Source: Secundilactobacillus pentosiphilus (GTDB taxonomy: Bacteria > Bacillota > Bacilli > Lactobacillales > Lactobacillaceae). Taken from it: 64,000 bases of DNA. This document shows, piece by piece, positions 9,438 to 18,822 of this stretch; position 1 is the stretch's first letter; every line of letters begins with the position of its first letter. The notes under the pieces were generated by a model. The model had not been told where the DNA came from and did not search any database. It saw only the letters and a program-made list of their open reading frames with translations. The stretch is from contig NZ_BCMI01000001.1 in assembly GCF_002217985.1 (NCBI RefSeq), positions 1 through 64,000 of the forward strand. The letters run 5' to 3'. A program made the translations under genes and the position numbers.

Positions 9438-10448
9438 TTATTTTTTAACAGCAATTGCCGAAACCTTTGGCAGCTGATCAACAAATTGCTGGTAAGCGGC
9501 TTCTTCAGTAGTTTGCTGAATCGAAGCGGTCTCAGTTGTCACGTTAGCGTGATGAAGTTCAGACTCATCGACGTTGATGAGGTGAGTTTGCGTGGCATTG
9601 CCAATCAAATCGATCCAGTAACGGTCGCCTTCTTGATGTACCTGAGTTTTGACCATACCACCTGGGTTATAAACCGTAATAGTTTGGTCAAATTGGCCCA
9701 CGTTCGGGTGGGTCATCGCAAAGGCCAAGCTGGTAGCAGACATTCCCGTACCACAGGCATTAGTAAAGCCAACGCCCCGTTCGTAAGTGCGAACGAAAAG
9801 CTGATTTTGACCCAGAATTTGGGCAAAACTGACATTTACGCCATCTGGGAAGTAGTCGTTAGCACCGTTTAACCGTGCGCCTAATTCACCTAGAGCATCA
9901 CTGTTCATGGTATCTTCGTCCACAAAGCTGATCAAATGAGGATTCGGCACAGCAATTGCAGTGAAGTTTAACCCCGGAACGAAGGCGGGAATCGGTTGAT
10001 CGATTAGTGCACCGTCACCCAGGTTGGCAAACGGAAAGTCAGCGGGCTTAAAACGAACCGGTGAAATCTCCACACTGAAGGCGGGAACTTCTGGCGCCAA
10101 GTCATTTTGGCGGCTGACCTGTAAATCAGCGGTGAGGGTCTCAACTTTAAATTGATTGGTGTGGTGCTTCTCGGCTAGATACCGGGAAACGGTTCGCAAG
10201 CCGTTTCCGCACATTGAAGCTTCACTGCCATCAGCGTTAATGACACGCATTTGGCCTAAAACGTTGTCATGATCAGAAGAATTAACAACTAAAATGCCAT
10301 CAGCACCGTCTAAAATCCCGGTTTTCGGATTCGTGACCTGCTGGGCTAGGGCGGTTAACTCACTGTCAGTTAGCGGCTGGTTAAGGGTCGATTGATCCAG
10401 CAAGAAAAAGTGGTTTTCGGATCCGTGTACCTTACGTAATTGCACCAT
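9438..10448 (-). CDS. dapF: Diaminopimelate epimerase
   Basis: The 336-aa enzyme converts LL- to meso-diaminopimelate, for lysine and peptidoglycan. Both catalytic cysteines are present: Cys80 in EASMCGNG and Cys232 in TNACGTGMSA. It is slightly longer than the typical 275 aa, with a C-terminal extension as is common in lactobacilli. ATG 10448 has AAGGAG 8 nt upstream. It lies downstream of lysC on the same strand (70-nt gap), so the two probably form one transcript. Confidence 0.95.
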   Translation of the reverse strand: MVQLRKVHGSENHFFLLDQSTLNQPLTDSELTALAQQVTNPKTGILDGADGILVVNSSDHDNVLGQMRVINADGSEASMCGNGLRTVSRYLAEKHHTNQFKVETLTADLQVSRQNDLAPEVPAFSVEISPVRFKPADFPFANLGDGALIDQPIPAFVPGLNFTAIAVPNPHLISFVDEDTMNSDALGELGARLNGANDYFPDGVNVSFAQILGQNQLFVRTYERGVGFTNACGTGMSATSLAFAMTHPNVGQFDQTITVYNPGGMVKTQVHQEGDRYWIDLIGNATQTHLINVDESELHHANVTTETASIQQTTEEAAYQQFVDQLPKVSAIAVKK

Positions 10449-10519
10449 AATTTTTACTCCTTATTGTCGAAAATAATCGTGAGGCCATTCTATCAGTTTC
10501 TTGATCAAATGTCCCTTTT

Positions 10520-11884
10520 TTAAACTGTTTCTTTGCTAAAAAAAGCGTTATAGATACTTTTAACGGCTTCCTCGGCATCTGCACGGCGGGTACCTAACAT
10601 AATTGAAATCCGTGAAGCACCCTGGTTAATCATGTGTACGCCAATGTTGTGCTGGGCTAATGGCTGGATGATTTGTTCAATGACGCCGATCTTATCTCGC
10701 ATACCTTCACCCACCACCATGATGATGGCGTAGTCATCGATCCATTCCATAGTGTCAGGCTTAAGTGCTTCACGAATATCGTGGCACATGTTATGAACCG
10801 TATCTTCATCAAACTGGGTACGGTCGAAAATAACGGTTAAGTCATCGATCCCAGAAGGCATGTGTTCATACGATACGTTGTACTTTTTAAAGACTTGCAG
10901 CAGCTTCAGGGTGAAACCGACTTCTTTGTTCAGCAGATAACGGTGAATGTAGAGGGCGGCAAAACGGGTAGAACTGGCGACACCCGTGATGGTTTGAGCC
11001 GGCTTGAAGCCCTTTTCAGGGACGATCAAGGTACCCGGTAATTCGGGTCGATTGGTATTCTTTACGTTGATGGGAATATCACCTTGGATTGCGGGAATAA
11101 TCGCTTCATCATGGAATACAGAGAAACCGGCGTACGAAAGCTCCCGCATTTCCCGGTAAGTCATTCGGTGAATGGCAATGGGACGATCAACGAGTTTGGG
11201 ATTTGCCGCGTAGATGGCATCCACGTCCGTAAAGTTTTCGTATAAATCGGCTTTTAAGCCGCGGGCGACAATTGCACCAATGATGTCAGAACCGCCCCGC
11301 GAAAAGGTGGCAATTTGACCTGCTGGTGTAAAGCCAAAGAAGCCAGGAAAGACGAGGATGGCATCGTCAACGTTAAAGTGAGATAGGTTTTCGTAAGTTT
11401 CTGGCAGCACCATCGCGTTATTGGGTTCGTCACTGACGATAATCCCCGCTTCTTTAGGGTCAACGAAGCGGGCCTTCATCCCCAGGTGATTCATCACGGT
11501 GGCCATTAAACGGGCATTCAGCCGTTCACCGTGCGCTTTAAAGGCCGCCATCAAGTAATCATCATCAGGATAATCAGCGTTTGGTAATTCGCTTAGTGCC
11601 TGCAAAATGGGAGCAAGGGCAGTTTCATTGAGATCAAAGTATGCACCAATGGCTTGATAACGGCTGAAAATCTGCTTCAAGATCTCACTGGTATTTGCAT
11701 GTTTAATCGTTAATTTTGCATATTTTATGAGTAGGTCTGTCACCTTAATATCGCCATCATGACGTTTTCCCGGTGCGGATGTAATGATCACCTGACGCTC
11801 AGGATCAGCTTTCATAATCGAAATCACTTTTTCAAATTGAGGACCATCAGCTAATGAGCTGCCACCAAACTTAACGACTTTCAC
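10520..11884 (-). CDS. lysC: Aspartate kinase
   Basis: The 454-aa enzyme phosphorylates aspartate, the committed step to DAP, lysine, threonine and methionine. The N-terminal KVVKFGGSSLA is the kinase signature, and two ACT domains fill roughly residues 300-454 (…GVIEQIIQPLAQHNIGVHMI…), so feedback inhibition is expected. The start is GTG 11884, with AAGGAG 8 nt upstream. The frame is open to 11977, but the upstream part is non-conserved. No riboswitch is seen before it, unlike the divergent lysA operon. I cannot tell which amino acid inhibits it. Confidence 0.95.
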   Translation of the reverse strand: MKVVKFGGSSLADGPQFEKVISIMKADPERQVIITSAPGKRHDGDIKVTDLLIKYAKLTIKHANTSEILKQIFSRYQAIGAYFDLNETALAPILQALSELPNADYPDDDYLMAAFKAHGERLNARLMATVMNHLGMKARFVDPKEAGIIVSDEPNNAMVLPETYENLSHFNVDDAILVFPGFFGFTPAGQIATFSRGGSDIIGAIVARGLKADLYENFTDVDAIYAANPKLVDRPIAIHRMTYREMRELSYAGFSVFHDEAIIPAIQGDIPINVKNTNRPELPGTLIVPEKGFKPAQTITGVASSTRFAALYIHRYLLNKEVGFTLKLLQVFKKYNVSYEHMPSGIDDLTVIFDRTQFDEDTVHNMCHDIREALKPDTMEWIDDYAIIMVVGEGMRDKIGVIEQIIQPLAQHNIGVHMINQGASRISIMLGTRRADAEEAVKSIYNAFFSKETV

Positions 11885-11940
11885 ATTTAACACTCCTTGT
11901 CTATCTGGATTTTGCCAGAAACTGTTAATAATTACATTGA

Positions 11941-11968
11941 ATTCTAACAGTTTATTTTTCTTTGGCAA
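11941..11968 (-). promoter_or_regulatory. lysC-dapF promoter
   Basis: TTGCCA and TAGAAT are separated by 16 nt on the minus strand, 57 nt upstream of the lysC GTG. Confidence 0.5.
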
Positions 11969-12103
11969 CTGTTTCATTAACGGAAAAGCGCCGTGTTTTG
12001 GGGAGCTATAGTAGGTGCAACTTTTTTTGAAATTAAGTTTATTAAGTTTGAGTGGGTGGCTGAAAATGCCTTATTGCTACGTTTCCCAATCAGACTACAT
12101 CGA

Positions 12104-12193
12104 GCAGAGCCTTGCACCTAAGGACACTGGGGCATAAATCCAAGCCCGGGATTTATGCCCCAGTGTCCTTAGGCTCCAGTCTCTTAACGCTCG
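12104..12193 (+). repeat. Family-2 hairpin element, copy A
   Basis: A perfect 25-bp stem (12117-12173, starting CCTAAGGACACTGGGGC, with loop AAGCCCG) sits between flanks GAGCCTTGCAC and GCTCCAGTCTCTTAACGC. The same flanks surround the hairpin at 46471-46529 in inverted orientation, but the stem arms there differ. The core TAAATCC…GGATTTA is shared. It lies between the divergent lysC and lysA promoters, so it is not simply a gene terminator. Confidence 0.7.
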
Positions 12194-12221
12194 TTTCCGC
12201 ACCTTTATTTTCATAATTCCC

Positions 12222-12250
12222 TTGACTATCTTAAAAAACAATTATAGAAT
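12222..12250 (+). promoter_or_regulatory. Promoter of the lysA-dap operon
   Basis: TTGACT and TAGAAT are separated by 17 nt, directly upstream of the lysine riboswitch. Confidence 0.7.
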
Positions 12251-12257
12251 TTGATTA

Positions 12258-12502
12258 AATCGAAGAGGTTGCAACCGACATTAGTCAGTTCACTCAGTCA
12301 CTGTTATGACGATGAGGTGAACCAAAAGGGGACGTTGCCGAAGCACTGGTTGTTGCAGCAATCAGTTAGCTGGGACGTGATTCAACAAATCACGGACTGT
12401 CGCAGATATAACGTCTGCGGAGCGCTATCGAAAATGAGTCCATAATGAATTAGTCATTTAATTGGGGTCCTTTTGTTTAGCGTAAACAAAAGGATCCTTT
12501 TT
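12258..12502 (+). promoter_or_regulatory. Lysine riboswitch (L-box) with terminator
   Basis: The L-box landmarks are in order: GAAGAGGTTGCAACC, GATGAGGTGAACCAAAAGGG, GTTGCCGAAGCACTGG and CAGTTAGCTGGGA, then the closing stem near 12440. A strong terminator follows at 12464-12502 (16-nt arms and T-run). Binding of lysine is expected to favour the terminator and shut off the downstream seven-gene operon. Recognition is from consensus motifs; no covariance search was run. Confidence 0.92.
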
Positions 12503-12533
12503 CGTACAATCTATAATTACCGGAGGGCAAAAC

Positions 12534-13850
12534 ATGAGCGAGCAATTGACAGATGAACAGATCAACGAAGCAGGACATTTAACCATTGGCGGGGTCGATG
12601 CGGATGAACTCGCAACGAAATACCAAACACCGCTGGCAGTGTATGATGTCTCCAAAATTCGTGACCAGATTCGCCGGTTCAAATCAGTTTTTGAAGCCAA
12701 CGGCGTAGATTACGCAGTCAGTTATGCCAGCAAAGCTTTTGCCACGGTGGCTATGTTTCAAGTGATCGACCAGGAACAAGGGCACATTGATGTAGTTTCC
12801 GGTGGCGAGTTATATACAGCTATTCAAGCTGATTTCCCAATGGCTCGGGTCAGTTTTCACGGTAACAACAAATCACGTGCAGAATTGGAAATGGCCGTTA
12901 GAAATCATGTTGGTGTGATCGTGTTAGACAATTTTCACGAAATTGAATTGTTAGATGAGGTTCTAAAAGAACAGGATGCCAGTTCAGCAGTGATGCTGAG
13001 AATCACTCCGGGCATTTCAGCCCATACTCACGAGTATATTTCAACCGGTCAGGAAGACAGCAAATTCGGTTTTGATTTGAAGACCGGCCAAGCCGACAAG
13101 GCCCTTCAGGAAGTCTTGGCGAATGACCGCATGAATATGCTAGGCATTCACGCCCACATCGGCTCACAAATTTTTGAACTAAACGGGTTTCAAATGGCAG
13201 CCCAAAAATTGGTTGAAATTGCTGCTAACTGGCACAATCAGTATCAGTATCAACCAGAAGTCATTAACGTCGGCGGTGGATTTGGTATTCGTTATACTAA
13301 GGACGACCATCCATTAGCACCTGAGGACTTCGTTGATGCTATCGTTAAAACCATCAAGCAAAGTGCAACGGATCAAGGCCTCGATATGCCGGCAGTTTGG
13401 ATCGAACCTGGTCGTTCCATTGCTGGACCAGCTGGGTACAATCTTTACACCGTTGGTTCCCGTAAAGATGTTCCTGGTTTGACTTCCTACTTAACCGTTG
13501 ATGGCGGCATGGGGGACAACATTCGACCAGCACTTTACCAAGCCGAGTACGAAGCGGTTTTAGTTGATCAGCCAACAGCGTTACCGACTGAAACGGTCCA
13601 CATTGCCGGCAAGTACTGCGAGTCCGGTGATATTTTGATCGATCAGCAGCCGTTGCCAGCCAGCAAGCCGGGTGACGTTCTTGCCATCTTGGATACGGGT
13701 GCCTATGGTTATTCCATGGCTTCCAACTACAACCGTAATCCGAGACCAGCAGTGGTCTTCGTTGAAGACGGTAAATCAACGTTGGTCGTTAAACGTGAAA
13801 CCTATGCTGATTTGACACGGTTAGATCAACCGTTACCTGAATCATTTTAA
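12534..13850 (+). CDS. lysA: Diaminopimelate decarboxylase
   Basis: The 438-aa PLP enzyme decarboxylates meso-DAP to L-lysine. The alanine-racemase-like barrel carries the PLP lysine Lys67 in SYASKAFA, a glycine-rich phosphate loop (NVGGGFGIRY) and the conserved CESGD segment with active-site Cys near residue 362. ATG 12534 follows CCGGAGGG. It is the first gene of the lysine-riboswitch operon, and placing the terminal lysine-forming enzyme first fits lysine feedback through the riboswitch. Confidence 0.96.
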   Translation: MSEQLTDEQINEAGHLTIGGVDADELATKYQTPLAVYDVSKIRDQIRRFKSVFEANGVDYAVSYASKAFATVAMFQVIDQEQGHIDVVSGGELYTAIQADFPMARVSFHGNNKSRAELEMAVRNHVGVIVLDNFHEIELLDEVLKEQDASSAVMLRITPGISAHTHEYISTGQEDSKFGFDLKTGQADKALQEVLANDRMNMLGIHAHIGSQIFELNGFQMAAQKLVEIAANWHNQYQYQPEVINVGGGFGIRYTKDDHPLAPEDFVDAIVKTIKQSATDQGLDMPAVWIEPGRSIAGPAGYNLYTVGSRKDVPGLTSYLTVDGGMGDNIRPALYQAEYEAVLVDQPTALPTETVHIAGKYCESGDILIDQQPLPASKPGDVLAILDTGAYGYSMASNYNRNPRPAVVFVEDGKSTLVVKRETYADLTRLDQPLPESF

Positions 13851-13897
13851 ATAAAAACTACCTATTATAAATAACTTAAGAGAGACGAGGTCATGAC

Positions 13898-14608
13898 ATG
13901 GCAAAATTAGACGCACAGGAAATTATTGATTACATTGGCAATGCACCAAAGAAAACGCCCGTTAAGGTCTATATCAAAGGTGACTTAGCAAAACTGAAAG
14001 TACCAGATAGTATTAAAGCCTTCATTGAAACTAAGACCGGCGTGCTGTTCGGTGACTGGTCAGATGTCAAAACCTTCCTGGATCAGCATCAAGCAGAAAT
14101 TACCGATACTGAAATTGAAAATCAGACCCGTAATTCGGCTGTGCCTTTGCTGGATATGAAAGACATCAACGCCCGGATCGAACCAGGTGCCATCATTCGT
14201 GACCAAGTTTTGATTGGGGATAATGCCGTTATTATGATGGGTGCCACCATTAATATTGGTGCCGAAATTGGTGATGATACCATGATCGATATGGGGGCGG
14301 TCCTCGGTGGCCGTGCCATTGTGGGAAGCCATTCCCACATCGGTGCCGGTACCGTTTTAGCCGGCGTCGTTGAACCCGCCTCAGCACAGCCGGTCCGGGT
14401 TGACGATAACGTCTTGATCGGAGCGAATGCGGTGGTGATCGAAGGCGTTCACGTTGGTGAAGGTGCCGTTGTTGCTGCTGGTGCCATCGTCACTAAAGAT
14501 GTTGCGCCGCACACAATGGTCGCTGGTGTACCAGCGCGGTTCATCAAAAACGTTGACGAGAAGACCGAATCAAAGACCGGGCTCGAAGACGATTTAAGAA
14601 AGTTGTGA
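13898..14608 (+). CDS. dapH: Tetrahydrodipicolinate N-acetyltransferase
   Basis: The 236-aa protein has an N-terminal DapH domain (about 1-85) followed by a left-handed beta-helix of hexapeptide repeats ([20 protein letters not shown]…). It N-acetylates tetrahydrodipicolinate using acetyl-CoA. Its length and N-terminal domain distinguish it from succinyl-type DapD. It is followed at once by the matching deacetylase, confirming the acetylase branch. Confidence 0.93.
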   Translation: MAKLDAQEIIDYIGNAPKKTPVKVYIKGDLAKLKVPDSIKAFIETKTGVLFGDWSDVKTFLDQHQAEITDTEIENQTRNSAVPLLDMKDINARIEPGAIIRDQVLIGDNAVIMMGATINIGAEIGDDTMIDMGAVLGGRAIVGSHSHIGAGTVLAGVVEPASAQPVRVDDNVLIGANAVVIEGVHVGEGAVVAAGAIVTKDVAPHTMVAGVPARFIKNVDEKTESKTGLEDDLRKL

Positions 14609-14612
14609 TGAA

Positions 14613-15764
14613 ATGGCAGTTTTAACGGAAGAAAATCTCATTAAAATTCGTCGTCATCTGCACCAGATCCCAGAATTAGCGTTAAAGGAAGTGCAGACGG
14701 CAGCCTACCTTGAAAAAGTGATTGCCAGTTTTGATCAGACCCATTTGCAAGTTAAAAAAATTCCCGATTTACCAACCGCGTTACTGGTTCGCGTTGAAGG
14801 CAGTGCCCCGAAACGCACGGTTGGCTATCGCACTGACATTGATGCCCTACCCGTTAGCGAGAAAACCGGCTTACCGTTTGCCTCGAAAAATCCCGGGGTC
14901 ATGCACGCTTGCGGACACGATATTCACATGACGGTAGCGTTAGGCGTGCTGAGCTACTTCGCTGAACACCAGCCAACTGATAATCTGGTATTCTTCTTCC
15001 AGCCGGCTGAGGAAAGTCAAAACGGCGGGAAGCTGGCCTACGAACTAGGTGTCTTTAAGGGACAGTGGCGACCGGATGAATTTTACGGTTTGCATGATAA
15101 CCCTGATTTACCAGCTGGTGCTATCGGCTGCCGGATGGGCACCCTGTTTGCTGGTACGACAGAAGTGAACATCGACCTTGAAGGCAAGGGCGGCCACGCT
15201 GCTTACCCGCAAGATGCCAATGATATGGTAGTGGCAGCGGCGGCGTTGATCAGTCAGGTTCAAACCATTGTTTCCCGGAGCATTGACCCCATCGAAAGTG
15301 GCGTCATCACTTTGGGCAAACTGGAAGCCGGTACGATTCGTAACGTGATTGCTGGCCATGCCCGCATTGAAGGGACGATTCGCGGGTTGACGCAGGTGAT
15401 GATTCAGCGGATTGATCAGCGCCTCAAAGACGTGGGTGAAGGAATCGCCAGAAGCTTTAATGCCGAGGTGACCGTTGACTTAAATCAGGGCGGTTATTTA
15501 CCGGTTGAAAATAACCCGGAACTAACTAAACGTTTCATTACTTATATGCAGGATAATTCTGACGTGAACTTTGTGGAAACGAAGCCTGCCATGACGGGTG
15601 AGGACTTCGGTTACTTACTTTCCAAGATTCCAGGAACCATGTTTTGGCTGGGAGTCGAAGATGACTCACAGCTGCACTCAGCAACGTTAAACCCTAAAGA
15701 ATCAGCCATTGAGGCAGGTGTTAATGCCATTACCGGTTTTATCACCGCCAGAATGGCCGAGTAG
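14613..15764 (+). CDS. dapL: N-acetyldiaminopimelate deacetylase
   Basis: The 383-aa M20-family amidohydrolase removes the acetyl group from N-acetyl-LL-DAP. The metal-binding motifs HACGHDIHM and QPAEES are present, and a dimerisation domain is inserted at about 175-290. Its start lies 4 nt after the dapH stop with only a weak ribosome site, which points to translational coupling. Homologous hydrolases act on other N-acyl amino acids; the operon context decides the assignment. Symbol usage for this enzyme varies between databases. Confidence 0.9.
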   Translation: MAVLTEENLIKIRRHLHQIPELALKEVQTAAYLEKVIASFDQTHLQVKKIPDLPTALLVRVEGSAPKRTVGYRTDIDALPVSEKTGLPFASKNPGVMHACGHDIHMTVALGVLSYFAEHQPTDNLVFFFQPAEESQNGGKLAYELGVFKGQWRPDEFYGLHDNPDLPAGAIGCRMGTLFAGTTEVNIDLEGKGGHAAYPQDANDMVVAAAALISQVQTIVSRSIDPIESGVITLGKLEAGTIRNVIAGHARIEGTIRGLTQVMIQRIDQRLKDVGEGIARSFNAEVTVDLNQGGYLPVENNPELTKRFITYMQDNSDVNFVETKPAMTGEDFGYLLSKIPGTMFWLGVEDDSQLHSATLNPKESAIEAGVNAITGFITARMAE

Positions 15765-15809
15765 TTAATCGTTAATCGAATCAGTCAATGAAAAAGGAGA
15801 CGTATCAGC

Positions 15810-16718
15810 ATGACAACATTAAAAAACGTAGATTTAATGACGGCTATCATCACCCCGTTTGATGAAGATGGGCATATTAATTACGCTGCTTTGGAAAAAT
15901 TAACGAATCACTTGATCGATACGGGCAGCAAGGGATTTGTCATCGGTGGAACTACTGGTGAGACCCCAACTTTGACCCATGACGAAAAAATTGAATTGTA
16001 CACGCGTTTTGGTCAAATCATTGGCGGCCGGGTTCCCGTAATTGCCGGGACTGGCAGTAACAACACTTGTGAAACGGAGGCTTTCACCAAGGAAGTCAGT
16101 GAAATCCAGGGTGTGGACTATGAATTAGTCGTGGTTCCTTACTACAACAAGCCAAGCCAGCGCGGCATGATCGCGCACTTCACCGCGGTTGCCGACGCCG
16201 CTGAAAAACCGATTATCATTTACAACATTCCTGGTCGTACCGGTGTGACGATGGCTAATGAGACGGTGGTGACCTTATCCAAGAACCCTAATATTGTTGG
16301 TGTTAAGCAGTGTACCTCAATTGATGACATTGAGTTCTTAGTGGAACACACTGATGATGATTTCTACGTCTACAGCGGTGAAGATGCTCAGGCATTGTCT
16401 GCCCGTGTAGTTGGCGGTGCCGGTGTGATCTCGGTTGCTTCCCACATTTACGGTGAACAGATTCGGACAATGTACGATGCGCTCTATGCTGGTGATCTGA
16501 CTAAGGCCGGCGGTTTGAAGCGCCAGTTAACACCAAAAATGGCAGCGCTTTTCATGTTCCCATCACCAGCCCCCGTTAAGGCGGTGTTAAACGCCCAGGG
16601 TTATGCTGTTGGCGACTGCCGTCTGCCAATCCAGTCATTGAACGACGAAGAACGCCGTCAGCTGGCGATTGCTTTGGACATGGACGCGGATGCATTATCA
16701 GACCAATTAGTGGATTAA
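15810..16718 (+). CDS. dapA: 4-hydroxy-tetrahydrodipicolinate synthase
   Basis: The 302-aa TIM-barrel enzyme condenses aspartate semialdehyde with pyruvate. The Schiff-base Lys is Lys166 (GVKQCTS), with the Tyr of [10 protein letters not shown] and the GTTGE substrate loop at about 47-51. AAAAAGGAG precedes ATG 15810. It is in the DAP operon, regulated at RNA level by the upstream riboswitch. Confidence 0.96.
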   Translation: MTTLKNVDLMTAIITPFDEDGHINYAALEKLTNHLIDTGSKGFVIGGTTGETPTLTHDEKIELYTRFGQIIGGRVPVIAGTGSNNTCETEAFTKEVSEIQGVDYELVVVPYYNKPSQRGMIAHFTAVADAAEKPIIIYNIPGRTGVTMANETVVTLSKNPNIVGVKQCTSIDDIEFLVEHTDDDFYVYSGEDAQALSARVVGGAGVISVASHIYGEQIRTMYDALYAGDLTKAGGLKRQLTPKMAALFMFPSPAPVKAVLNAQGYAVGDCRLPIQSLNDEERRQLAIALDMDADALSDQLVD

Positions 16719-16734
16719 GCAAGGAGTTATTAAA

Positions 16735-17514
16735 ATGACAAAAGTATTAGTTGCAGGTTTTACCGGTGCGATGGGCCAAAAGGCGGTTCACCTCGTTCAA
16801 GAAAGCGATGGTTACGAATTAGTTGCGGGCTTTGCCGCTGGGCTGAAGTCAAAGGATCCTAAAAATTACGGTTTACCAGCCGGGGTCGCCATTTATGGTG
16901 ATTTGAACGAGATTCAAACCGATGCTGATATCTGGATCGATTTCACGCTGCCAAGTGCGGTTTACGCCAACACCAAATTTGCCATTGAACAAGGTATCCA
17001 TCCCGTGATTGGGACCACCGGGTTAACCGATGAACAGGTCAGTGAACTGCAGTCCTTAGCTTCAGCCAAGCATCTTGGCGGCTTGATTGCACCTAATTTT
17101 GGGATGTCGGCCGTTTTGCTGATGAAGTTTGCCAAGGAAGCTGCGAAGTATTTCCCAGACGTGGAAATTATTGAAATGCACCATGACAATAAAGCCGATG
17201 CACCATCGGGGACTGCGCTGAGTACCGCTAAACTGATCGATGAAGTTCGGCCAGAGCACGAACAGGGCAATCCTGATGAAACGGAGAGCTTACCGGGTGT
17301 CCGCGGCGGAAACTACCACGGGATTCCGATTCACGCGGTACGCTTACCCGGTTACGTTGCTCATGAACAAGTTTTGTTTGGCGGTCCGGGTGAAGCGTTG
17401 ACGATTCGCCAAGATTCGTTTGACCGTCAGTCGTTTATGGGCGGGGTCAAGGTTGCTATGGACCACGTTTTGGACTTGAAGGACTTAGTAGTTGGTCTCG
17501 AAAACGTCCTTTAA
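16735..17514 (+). CDS. dapB: 4-hydroxy-tetrahydrodipicolinate reductase
   Basis: The 259-aa reductase has an N-terminal dinucleotide-binding fold ([12 protein letters not shown]) and the family signature [15 protein letters not shown] with catalytic His and Lys. AAGGAG lies before ATG 16735. The gap to dapA is only 16 nt. Confidence 0.96.
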   Translation: MTKVLVAGFTGAMGQKAVHLVQESDGYELVAGFAAGLKSKDPKNYGLPAGVAIYGDLNEIQTDADIWIDFTLPSAVYANTKFAIEQGIHPVIGTTGLTDEQVSELQSLASAKHLGGLIAPNFGMSAVLLMKFAKEAAKYFPDVEIIEMHHDNKADAPSGTALSTAKLIDEVRPEHEQGNPDETESLPGVRGGNYHGIPIHAVRLPGYVAHEQVLFGGPGEALTIRQDSFDRQSFMGGVKVAMDHVLDLKDLVVGLENVL

Positions 17515-17565
17515 TAACCAATAAGATTAATATTAATAAATTTAAACTAAAAATGGAGTGACAAC

Positions 17566-18750
17566 ATGCCTCAATTAGCCAGTGATTTAAGTCAGCAAGT
17601 CAATCAACGATTGAATCAAGTGGGTCCTTCCGGTATCCGGGAAGTTGCCCAAAAGTTCTCAACCATTCCGGGACTCATTCAACTGACCCTGGGTGAACCC
17701 GATATGAACGTCCCAGAACACGTTAAAAATGCCGCCATCAAGAGCATTCAAGACAACGATTCCCATTATTCACCCCAAAAGGGAACCATGTATCTGCGTG
17801 AGGGGATTCACCATTATCTGATGGAAAGTCAGGGCTTAAACTACGATCCCGAAACGGAAATTATTGCCACAGTGGGTGCTACTGAAGCGATCTGCGCTTC
17901 GTTATTCACCATTTTGAATCCTGGTGATAAGGTGGTTATTCCGACACCCGCCTTCGCGTTGTACTTTCCGCTGGTAACGATTGCCGGTGCGACCACAGTC
18001 CAGGTTGACACGTCAAACAGTCATTTTATCTTGACACCAGAACGGCTGGAAAAAGTCCTCGATGAAGAAGGCGATTCGGTCAAAGCCGTGTTGCTGAACT
18101 ACCCAGGCAATCCAACCGGGGTTGAATATCCCCAGTCGACGATTGAGGGCTTAGCCAAAGTCATCGCTGATCATCACCTGTTTGTGATTGCCGATGAAAT
18201 TTACAGTGAACTAACATACGGTGTTGAGCACTACTCGATTGCAAACGTCATTCCCGAACGCACGATCCTGATCAACGGGCTCTCTAAGTCGCACGCCATG
18301 ACGGGTTATCGAATGGGCTATCTGGCGGGGCCAGCACAGCTGATCGCCAGTGCGACTAAGATGCACGCGTTTATGGTAACTTCGCCGTCTAACCCGGCAC
18401 AGGCCGCTGGTGCCGAAGCCTTACACAACGGCCTGCAAGATCCAGTAGCCATGCGCAAGGTTTACCAGAAGCGCCGCGATTTTGTGCAAAAATCGATGGA
18501 TGAAATGGGCTTATCAATGGCAACGCCATCCGGCGCGTTCTACGCCTTTGTTAAAATTCCTGCTAGTTATGGTAAAGATGATGTTAAGTTTGCTTACGAT
18601 CTGGCGGAACAGGGCAAGGTCGGGGGCGTTCCTGGCAGTGCCTTTGGTGCCGGCGGTGAGGGTTACGTCCGTTTCTCTTACGCTGCTTCTGATGCTGATT
18701 TAGCAGAAGCCATGAAACGGCTGAAGGCTTTTATTGCCAGCAAGGGTTAA
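17566..18750 (+). CDS. patA: PLP aminotransferase, probable N-acetyl-DAP aminotransferase
   Basis: The 394-aa fold-type I aminotransferase carries the PLP lysine in INGLSKSHAMTGYRMG and the conserved NYPGNPTG and ADEIYSELTY motifs. Its position within the DAP operon, between dapB and asd, makes it the missing step between tetrahydrodipicolinate acetylation and deacetylation. By sequence alone, a broad-specificity aromatic or alanine aminotransferase would also fit. With it, the operon covers the whole acetyl branch except dapF and lysC, which are divergent. Confidence 0.88.
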   Translation: MPQLASDLSQQVNQRLNQVGPSGIREVAQKFSTIPGLIQLTLGEPDMNVPEHVKNAAIKSIQDNDSHYSPQKGTMYLREGIHHYLMESQGLNYDPETEIIATVGATEAICASLFTILNPGDKVVIPTPAFALYFPLVTIAGATTVQVDTSNSHFILTPERLEKVLDEEGDSVKAVLLNYPGNPTGVEYPQSTIEGLAKVIADHHLFVIADEIYSELTYGVEHYSIANVIPERTILINGLSKSHAMTGYRMGYLAGPAQLIASATKMHAFMVTSPSNPAQAAGAEALHNGLQDPVAMRKVYQKRRDFVQKSMDEMGLSMATPSGAFYAFVKIPASYGKDDVKFAYDLAEQGKVGGVPGSAFGAGGEGYVRFSYAASDADLAEAMKRLKAFIASKG

Positions 18751-18822
18751 GACTTGATTAATTTAGAACAAACAAGTTAATGTTAATTACTAAAAATACT
18801 GTGTTAAAAAGAGGGATATCTA

